A DNA stretch of 41,021 nt from Fumia sp045121595 (GTDB lineage Bacteria > Bacillota > Clostridia > Oscillospirales > Ruminococcaceae), in assembly GCA_045121595.1 (NCBI GenBank), contig JBGVGI010000063.1:1-41021 (forward strand), read 5' to 3'. The notes beneath the pieces were generated by a model, which was not told the DNA's origin, did no database searches, and saw only the letters and a program-made list of their open reading frames with translations. Made by a program: the position numbers and the translations under genes. This document shows, in pieces, positions 40,743 through 41,021 of this stretch. Each line of letters starts with the position of its first letter. The first letter of the stretch is position 1.

Positions 40743-41021
40743 TTAGGCATAACCGATAAATCCGAACCCGCCTGAAATTATTCAAAATTCGGCTTTTTCT
40801 GCGTTGTCGGGCTTGAAAGACGCGAGTATTCCTTCGCCCTGCCGCCTTGAAAAAACACAAATTTTGAAAATTTCAGGTTCGGCGAATTTTTTACACACTG
40901 TTTTTCAGGTGTTTTTAAGGCAAAACCACAGTGAATACTTTGTGTATTCACGCGGATTTTGACAAAGAAACAACGGAAAACAGTAAGTAAAAAACGGGTT
41001 CGGATTTGTCGGTTATGCCTA
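40743..41021. mobile_element. MITE-like non-coding element with terminal inverted repeats
   Basis: The element starts with TTAGGCATAACCGATAAATCCGAACCC (40743-40769) and ends at the window edge with its inverted copy (40996-41021, one mismatch). Inside, 40771-40789 and 40859-40877 are inverted copies of about 18 bp with one bulged A, and a hairpin lies at 40931-40951. It is about 280 bp and has no transposase; the short frame over it has no ribosome site. A partial second copy opens the window. Confidence 0.7.

Noticed and set aside
40654..40860. 68-residue minus-strand frame near the window end
   Set aside because: It lies in the repeat element and the cotransporter promoter region, is rich in Arg from the GC-rich repeat core, and has no ribosome site.
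1..41021. Circular plasmid or phage with 140-bp terminal redundancy
   Set aside because: The overlap has a mismatch and is part of an inverted-repeat element, and the gene content is chromosomal (rpsT, aspS, gatB, ilvB) with no replication or phage genes.

Overview
This 41 kb window looks like one contig from an anaerobic, low-GC Gram-positive bacterium of the class Clostridia, probably a spore-former of the gut Oscillospiraceae type. The evidence is an AT-rich sequence with AGGAGG-type ribosome sites, sigma-A promoters with 17-bp spacers, T-box leaders, a germination protease gene (gpr), and an indirect Asn-tRNA pathway. No phage, plasmid or CRISPR genes are visible. The first 140 bases recur as the last 140 bases with one mismatch. 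They belong to a MITE-like inverted-repeat element, so the contig probably breaks inside a dispersed repeat rather than being a circle.

Left part (1-7.5 kb): an MFS transporter diverges from a GH43-like enzyme; then come a stand-alone E2-type acyltransferase whose catalytic His is Glu, a tRNA-Ser(GGA) followed by a duplicated tRNA-tail/terminator module, and ilvB-ilvN-ilvA behind an isoleucine-type T-box. 7.5-15.2 kb: a hotdog thioesterase, an FtsX/MacB-type permease plus adaptor without an ATPase gene, the sulfur-transfer operon iscS-iscU-mnmA, rnhA, and a PnuC-like transporter with an Asp-box beta-propeller protein under a divergent AraC regulator. 16-22.6 kb: a purine permease, rpsT with a structured leader, gpr, an operon of VOC protein, nitroreductase and WYL regulator, a sugar acetyltransferase with a TIM-barrel isomerase, and a very small hydrophobic peptide gene.

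22.7-32.7 kb is a carbohydrate region: a GH1 glycosidase diverging from an AraC regulator, the L-rhamnose operon rhaB-rhaA-rhaD, and, converging on it, three tandem paralogues of a cytosolic Asp-box beta-propeller protein of unknown substrate. RhaA, RhaB and RhaD convert L-rhamnose to dihydroxyacetone phosphate and lactaldehyde; the glycosidases and propellers probably feed them.

32.7-38.7 kb holds the most unusual locus: a T-box-controlled operon encoding an AspRS-GatC fusion, a shortened GatA that has lost all three residues of the amidase Ser-cisSer-Lys triad, and a normal GatB, followed after a hairpin by an asparaginase-family gene. AspRS has His31, the residue linked to non-discriminating enzymes. 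As read, the complex can bind and activate Asp-tRNA(Asn) but has no ammonia-generating site of its own; the asparaginase-like protein is a candidate replacement, by analogy with archaeal GatDE. A Na/phosphate cotransporter gene and the second repeat copy close the window.
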